Source: Micromussa lordhowensis
Taxonomy: Eukaryota > Cnidaria > Anthozoa > Scleractinia > Lobophylliidae
Direction: 5' to 3'
Assembly: GCA_964020085.1 (NCBI GenBank)
Contig: OZ026597.1
Location: 2,655,694 to 2,719,693 of the forward strand
DNA length: 64,000 nt
This document shows positions 57,101-64,000 of the stretch, in pieces. Below the pieces are notes generated by a model. It saw nothing but the letters and a program-made list of their open reading frames with translations, searched no databases and was not told where the DNA came from. A program made the translations under genes and the position numbers. Within the stretch, counting starts at the first letter, position 1. Every line of letters starts with the position of its first letter.

Positions 57101-59009
57101 GTTTAGTGAAAAAATTTTAAAAAAAGTATGTTTAAGGCAAGATAAACAGGCTCACAAAATTCATATTGAACTATGGTTATGTTTGGTTACAAAAAACGTT
57201 TACGACGTTAGTTGAACGTTTTGGAAGTCAAAATGAACAATTGGCCTACGCTTTGAACTTTGATCATGGAAAATGTAACTATATGTTTAGTAGCGAAGAC
57301 TAAAATTACCCAAAATGAAGCCTCCTCCATAGGCGTTATTTGTATCGTCACGCAACACACTTGAGTTATGTGACAACACAAGTAACGCCAGCGCAGGAGC
57401 CTGCTTTTGAGTTCTTTTAGGTTAACTAATTCCTGGAGTTAATCAGAAAAAAACAAAGATGTTATTTATATTTCAAGCGGTTAATGCTCTTAATTTTACT
57501 TTGACCTGTTGACTGATGGTGATAATAAATTATGTCCTTAAGTTAATTGTGACTAATTTATTTTTATTCAATGCATAATTTATTGTTGTTTTTAGAATTG
57601 AAACGAAAGGAAATATTGTTATTTTTAATTAAGAAAACCCTAAACGAGAATCAGCACTTTCAGGAGAATCCCAGATGACTATCACTCAATCTAGTGTCGC
57701 TTGTGAAATTCCAGTCAAGCCAGATCAGTGACCTTCATTGTTCTAAACTAACCCCAACATCCTGGAAATGTACTACCCATGACCTGCACTAAAGCACTAC
57801 AACTGTTTTACGTCCTCAACAACAGAACATTTCCAGATACACTGATTGAAAACAAACATCTTTAAAAGCCAATTGGAATAAAGGTGTGGTATTCTGACGT
57901 AGTCAAGCAAAGCCGAAAAGACATGAAAAGCAAACTCTCACCTTCCCCATGATGCCTTCTCCACTTGAGAGCAAACGACCACATCATCAAAGTGTCCAAG
58001 TGCCTCCATCAAAAATGAGTGGGACAAATAAACTCACCAGGATTTCTCAGTTGGAATATTGCAGAGGAACATCAGAAACACCGTCCTCAGAGCAAGAGTT
58101 TCCACAACCCTGCAGGGACATTGATCGGCTAGATTTAAATCTGACCTTTTGTGTTGTGTGCGGGTGTATGGGTCATCTCAGTTCCTGGAAATAATCTAAA
58201 ATATACTAAGTTGAGAAGAAAATATCAAATTCACAAAGGAAAAAAAACTAACAAACTCATTAGCACAGTAAAAATCATATTCACTTGAGTTTAAAAAGCA
58301 GTAATGACACTTAGACATACTCAATCTAAAAATTCCCAATTCACTAAGTGGGTTTGAACTACTGAAAACTACTGCATCAAAATGCTGATGAAAGTAGCCA
58401 TAAGGGTTAATTTTCACTCTAAGATACATGTACTATGTGCCAATATTATAGTTGACTGAGGGACGCCCACTAGATCTGAAGGGTCTGTTCTACACCCCTC
58501 TTCTTCTGACTTCCCCACGTTTGGCCTATCCTTAACACGTTACTGTCAATGCTAATGTGAAGACCTTATGACACCAATGTTTGTGGTGTTTTCTTAGCTG
58601 AGTCAATTAGTAATTGCCTACTTCTGTGCTAATGAGCTTGCTGCGGCACCTTTAAACAAAGGAGGCAAAGAACTTATTTTAGAAAAACTAAGCTCAGAAT
58701 TTGTCATTTAAAACTGATCGAGTAAAATGTAATTTTGCATGACACTGAATAAATTGAATAAGAAATTTTGTTTGACAGTATCGGGCAATTATATGAGAAT
58801 TTTGTATGACAATAAATACATGTTAGGTATGTATATGAATTTGTGAAATCCTGCAGATTGGTACTGCATTGATTTCATAATTTCTAAATCCTGCGATTGA
58901 ATGTACTTTAAATACATCAATTTGGAAAAATATAGCTCAGAATTTTTTGTGCTACTGATCGAGTAATAACTAACAATTTTGTATAACACTTAATAAATTG
59001 CAACTAAAC

Positions 59010-59181
59010 GACAAAACTTTTAAGTTTAAAAGACATGTTTCAACAGATTCTCCTGTCATCTTCAGTTGATTGATATACAAAGCGTTGGAAGAAGAATCAC
59101 TTCCAACGCTTTGTATATCAATCAACTGAAGATGACAGGAGAATCTGTCGAAAGATGTCTTTTAAACTTAAAAGTTTTGTC
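59010..59181. mobile_element. Near-perfect palindrome with hammerhead-like cores (copy B)
   Basis: Copy B of 14683-14854, unchanged including the two arm mismatches. Confidence 0.7.
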
Positions 59182-62100
59182 ATTTACTTGAAATTCTTGA
59201 CTTGCCTGCTTCTATCAAGACACTTAACAAATTGAATAAATTTGTGAAAAGCTGCAGATTGGTATTGCATTCAATTGATCAGCCAATCAAATTTACTTGC
59301 ATTACCACAAAAAGGTAGTTTTAGAATGCTTCCTTTGTTCAAAGGTGACAAAAAACAACACAATGGTTTCAAGCACGATCATGCTCTTGATCTAAACAAA
59401 AAAAAGAACTCAATACAAAAAAAATTGAAAATGTTGCTCACCCAAAGAAAATAAAATTTTGTGATCAGTGAGAACTGAATTAGCCAATGAGCATGATGCA
59501 CATTGAAACTACAAAAAAAGTAAAACATTTTCTTGAATACAAGTTTCCCATTGAGCAGCTACTTTCCTAAAACCAAATAATTTGGATTACAAGACTTTTT
59601 TACAGTAAAAACAGGAAAAATTCTTGTAAAGAAAAGCACCTTAGCACTGTGGAAATTGATTTTTTAAGTACAACATACCGATATGTTCTTTTCAAACTCA
59701 GATATGAAAATAAAGATAACATTGCAATCCACCCTAACCACTTAAAAGGGTTCTTATTTCACTGTTGGCAAAAGATATTGTTTTTCAAGTCCAAACTCAA
59801 GTTAGGATTTTTGAGGATAAGCAGTGGAAGTGAACAATGAAAAAAATACAGATTTCACCATAAAGCTGCTCAATAGGAATCTTGTGAGAAGGAGGAACTA
59901 GGTTTTCATGTGCAAATAAGTGGCTTCTGTACAATCAAATTTACTGTAATGATTATATCCTGCTGTCCAACTTTGTTAGTGGTACATCAAAATGCTTGGA
60001 AATATGCCAAAAAAGTGTCAATTCAATTTCTTTTTAGGAACTGAAATAAACTGCCACTAGAACTCTATAGGAATATTTTTAGTTTTGCATCTCACTGAGA
60101 ATTTTTATGAGCACCCCAAAATGTCTGTACACATTAAAAATTAAACAAAATGTTAAATAAGTTCTGACCTTTTTGGATTTGAACAAGCAATTAAGAACAA
60201 TAATTTTGAATAACATTTGGATGACTCATTCATCATTTTCAAATTCGTAAATTTAAAAGTCAGATTCTTATGAGTTCTTTTTATACTAAAAATGCGTGTG
60301 AAGGTCTTGTTGCATCTGATTAAACACTCTACAATGTGGAAAGTAGAGAGTATTAATAAAGAACTAAATAGTTTTCCTTTGATTGAGTCAGATTGAGTGT
60401 TCAATTTAGGTTTCTTTCATTGGATAAAGAACTTTTCATAAATAATTTCTAGTTGAAGTGTATTTTAATTATTTTATTTTCTGCATGGATTTTTGAAGTT
60501 TCATCATCCATTTCTGAATTTCGACAATAACTACGAAAATTTACTTTTGAAGGAAATTCTGAACAAAACATAGGTTCATTTTTGTTTTGTGTCTGTGCGC
60601 ATAAAAATATGACAAAAAATGCCAAACTTTTTAATTAATCTGAAGAAACAGCTTTTAGGATAATCAAGTTGCAGTTATTTTGTAGTGATGATAGCTACAA
60701 TGTGTATTAATTTCATTTACATAAATACAACGAATTACCGTATACGGAATATAAGACAAGCAAGCCACTTATTTGCAAATGAACGACACCCACACAACAC
60801 ACTGGTCAGTTGAATACTCTGTTTATATGGGTACCCGTTACATGTGCATCAAAGTGGTATTAGAATTTATTTCTGTTAAAGATCTTGAAATTGCAGATAG
60901 ATAAATTTTAAAGGTTGGAAATTGCTATTTTTATAGTTAGCTGCATATCCTGGGCTTTTTTATCTTAATATTGATTGATTGATTGATTGATTGAGTGAGT
61001 GATTGATCGATCGATCGATCGATCGATCGATCAATTGATTGGACACGGGAATTTCCCTTTACATATGATTAAAAAAGAGATCTTTGAAAACGACAGAAAA
61101 TAAAGAGTTTCTTCCCAACTTGCTCGTTAACTAAAATAACAGCTGCAAACGAAGACTGTGAAACCACATGTGCACATGTAACTAGGAAATAAACAGAGAG
61201 TAATAAATTGGTATTACAAATGTTTACCTTGAGTAATCAAAGAAGTTTTCGTCTCGATTGGCCCACAGCAATATGTTGCTAATTTTGTTAAATTGGAATT
61301 TGAGATATTGGTTTTTCAGGAGTGAGGGAAACCGGAGTACCTGGAGAAAAACCCTCAGGGCAAGGTGCATATATGTATAATGTATCTATAATAAAAATTC
61401 ATCACCCAAGGCTTGCTTTCATCCACTGTCCTTGATCCTTAGTTGTCAGTCCTCAGTCCACAGTCCTATCCTTGCTCCTTGATCCTCTGTTCTGAGTCCT
61501 GGGTCCTGTGTCCTGGGTCCACGGTCCTTGATCCTGTGATCTCGGTTTCTAACAACTTGCCTGCAAGTGCAATATGTAACTACAGTAGTAAGTATTTTGT
61601 ACTTGAATTTTGCTAAACTTGCATAAAAACAATGCGCAAATATTTTCTCTTGCAATTTTGCTTTAGAGTCTTAACAATTTCACAACCTCCTAAAGGATCG
61701 CCATAACATTTCTACCCCAGCAAAAAATTCCTTAAGCAATCAATCTATGTTTTTGCAGCAGAATATTAGCCTTGAGCAAGGCAATGATGTTCCTTGTTGG
61801 GATAAATAATTCTGAACCAGAAATAAACTCTGAAGCCAGAGGTAACAAATTCGGAATGATTCCAAGGGATACTATTGTCCCAGGAATAAATACGCTTGCA
61901 ATGAGCAACTTAAAATGCTCTGAACTGGGGGACATCACAATGAAATGAAGACTCCATCATTACTCTCCTAATTATGACAACATATAAGTAAACACTTTGC
62001 ATATACATTTCTTGCAACAAAGTTTGGACGACGTTAATATCAGACAAAAATAAACTGTTCAAAAATATAACAGTCTAAAGTGAAATTTATTAATTTATTA

Positions 62101-63417
62101 ATTCCCTTTATTTTTTAGCATCCAGAATATTTACAGTACAGAATAAAGTACATACTTTCTTCTTGGGCAGCACCACGATGAAGCAAGAACCTGAATTAGG
62201 ATTTGCTTGTTCTTTTAATCACCTGAAAGGAAAATTTTTGTTTCTTTTTAAGAGAATACAATGCAGATTAATTCAAAACATTCATCAATCTGACTCAAGT
62301 TTTTACCTAAGCTATGTTCCAGTGTCCCAAAATTAAACGTCCAAAATTTTAACATTCAAAATTTTTGAAAGTAATGTACCTTTGGAAATTACTAAAGCAA
62401 AATTAATGCTTATCAAAAACATATCACTGTTGCATAACATTTTCCAAATAACAGTGACACCTCATAGGGATGAACTACAGTGTATGTTCCATAACCAGAC
62501 TTCTATGTTAAAAACTCAACAGAACCATTTTCTTGGAATGACATTTGGAACAGCAAAACCTTGTCAATTAGTCATTAATCTGATGAAAAGGAAAAAATAT
62601 ACAGCATACGCTGTACATACTAATCATACCAGCATAAGGTGTGATTTAAATCTTCCATTTGGTCCAGTCTTCTGGTGTAGATGTGTGTCTTCATCATGTC
62701 AAGATACAGATCCTAAAAGATAAACTGATATAAGTTGTAGTTCACTAGTCAATTAACCACTGTTATTACAATGTTGCTAGCACATAACATGTAGCAGTGG
62801 CTTAATGGTAGGTGCATTAGACTCTGGATCTCGATTCTGGGGATCTTACTCCTCAATGCCATTGACCAAATGACATGATCCTAAGCAGGAAAGTTTACTT
62901 TGATTTGCACTAACTCTTTCACCCAGGACTGAACCAGGACCTCTCTGCCAAAGTCAAAGCAATAACCATGAGGCCACTGTGAGGAAAAATCAATACGAAA
63001 AGTACTAACTGAACAATAAACTGAAAATACTATTTTACTTGAAAAAGTTGGCATTCAGAGGACGACTGGTCTAATCTAATCTGGCTAAAAGCTGGCTCCA
63101 AGACAGAAAGATTCACACTGAGATGAGACATTGTCACTCATCATAAAGAATTCCAAGGCTATGAGATCAAATCAAAAGTTTGACTTTGTCACCTGAAATT
63201 TTCTAGTTAACATTCGCAACACCTCATACATGTTCAAATACATGTACATACAGTGGCTACATCTCTTCACCAACAGTGTTTCCCTTTTGATTAAGTGATG
63301 GATAGCTTGCCTTCTACATGTACCACATAATGTTGCTACAGTGCAGCTCAGATATACCCGAACCAAAAAAAACATGTATGCATAATTCGCATCAGCCGAA
63401 AACACATACACGTAGAG

Positions 63418-64000
63418 TGTCTCAAAAACAAATACCTCTGAATCTCAAAAACGAAGACCTACGACCTCTCTCTGAATCTCAAAATCCAAGACCTTAGGCC
63501 CCCTCTGAATCTCAAAAACCAAGACCTAAGACCCCCTCTGAATGTCAAAAACGAAGACCTAAGACCCCCTCTGAATCTAAAAAACCAAGACCTAATTTAA
63601 GACCCCCTCTGAATCGCCAAAACAAAGACCTAAGACCCCCTCTGAATGTCGAAAACTAATACCTAAGACCCCTTCTGAATCTCAAAAATAAAGACCTAAG
63701 ACGCCCTCTGAATCTCAAAAACCAAGACCTAAGACCCTCTGGATCTCAAAAACCAAGACCTAAGACACCCTCTGAATGTCAAAAACTAATACCTAAGACC
63801 CCCTCTGAATCTCAAAAACCAAGACCTAAGACCCCCTCTGAATCTCCAAAACCAACACCTAAGACCCCCTCTGAATCTCCAAAACCAACACCTAAGACCC
63901 CCTCTGAATCTCCAAAACCAATACCTAATGTAAGACCCCCTCTGAATCTCAAAAGCCAAGACCTAAGACCCCCTCTGAATCTCAAAAACCAAGACCTCCG
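63418..64000. repeat. 33-bp minisatellite (copy B, cut by window end)
   Basis: Same array as 19076-19878, with at least one base difference near 63728. Copy number beyond the window cannot be judged. Confidence 0.97.

Larger units (their letters stand above)
44287..64000. repeat. Segmental duplication, copy B
   Basis: Second copy of 1-19658, truncated by the window end inside the 33-bp minisatellite. Strict similarity to position 1 of copy A begins at 44323. The preceding 36 bases (44287-44322) match the end of a 483-bp tandem unit, so the visible left edge falls inside a tandem repeat. Every feature of copy A is found here at the shifted position. Confidence 0.97.

Overview
The window looks like animal nuclear DNA, most likely from an anthozoan cnidarian (a stony coral or sea anemone). 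It is AT-rich and gene-poor, and it is crowded with Penelope-like retroelement relics, hammerhead-like hairpins, tRNA-derived SINEs, foldback elements and MITEs of kinds I associate with cnidarian genomes. Nothing prokaryotic (operons, ribosome binding sites, CRISPR arrays) is present. The taxonomic call is inference from repeat style, not from a marker gene.

Layout. (1) 1-19658 and 44323-64000 are two near-identical copies of one segment in direct orientation, 44.32-44.34 kb apart; copy B runs off the window. Each holds, in order: a 483-bp tandem array with a tRNA-like box in each unit, a Penelope C-terminal relic, a pogo/mariner-like MITE with a second MITE nested inside, one candidate first coding exon with a signal peptide (minus strand), a Penelope mini-relic between inverted arms, a long inverted repeat around an AT-rich core, an 82-bp-arm palindrome with hammerhead-like cores, inverted tRNA-like heads, and a 33-bp minisatellite. 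(2) 19.9-26.2 kb of the unique part holds a palindrome, a full-length minus-strand SINE, a protein-kinase pseudogene, a 1-kb DNA element with a 6-bp target duplication and a decayed GA-rich tandem array. (3) 26.5-36.3 kb is a large imperfect inverted repeat. Inside it are two divergently oriented ADP-ribosyltransferase-like genes of DUF3990 type (31073-32314 minus; 34505-35350 plus) and a truncated third copy (29547-29829 minus). (4) 36.4-44.3 kb is a mosaic of foldbacks, a TTAA-flanked element, tandem repeats, a LINE reverse-transcriptase fragment and a Penelope relic.

The only convincing protein-coding genes are the two ADP-ribosyltransferase-like paralogues. The kinase-like frame is clearly broken, and the signal-peptide exon is probably real but its other exons were not found. 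The ADP-ribosyltransferase locus apparently grew by inverted duplication of one gene plus about 1.3 kb downstream, and one product then decayed and was split by transposon insertions. All similarity statements come from reading by eye; no alignment or database search was run.
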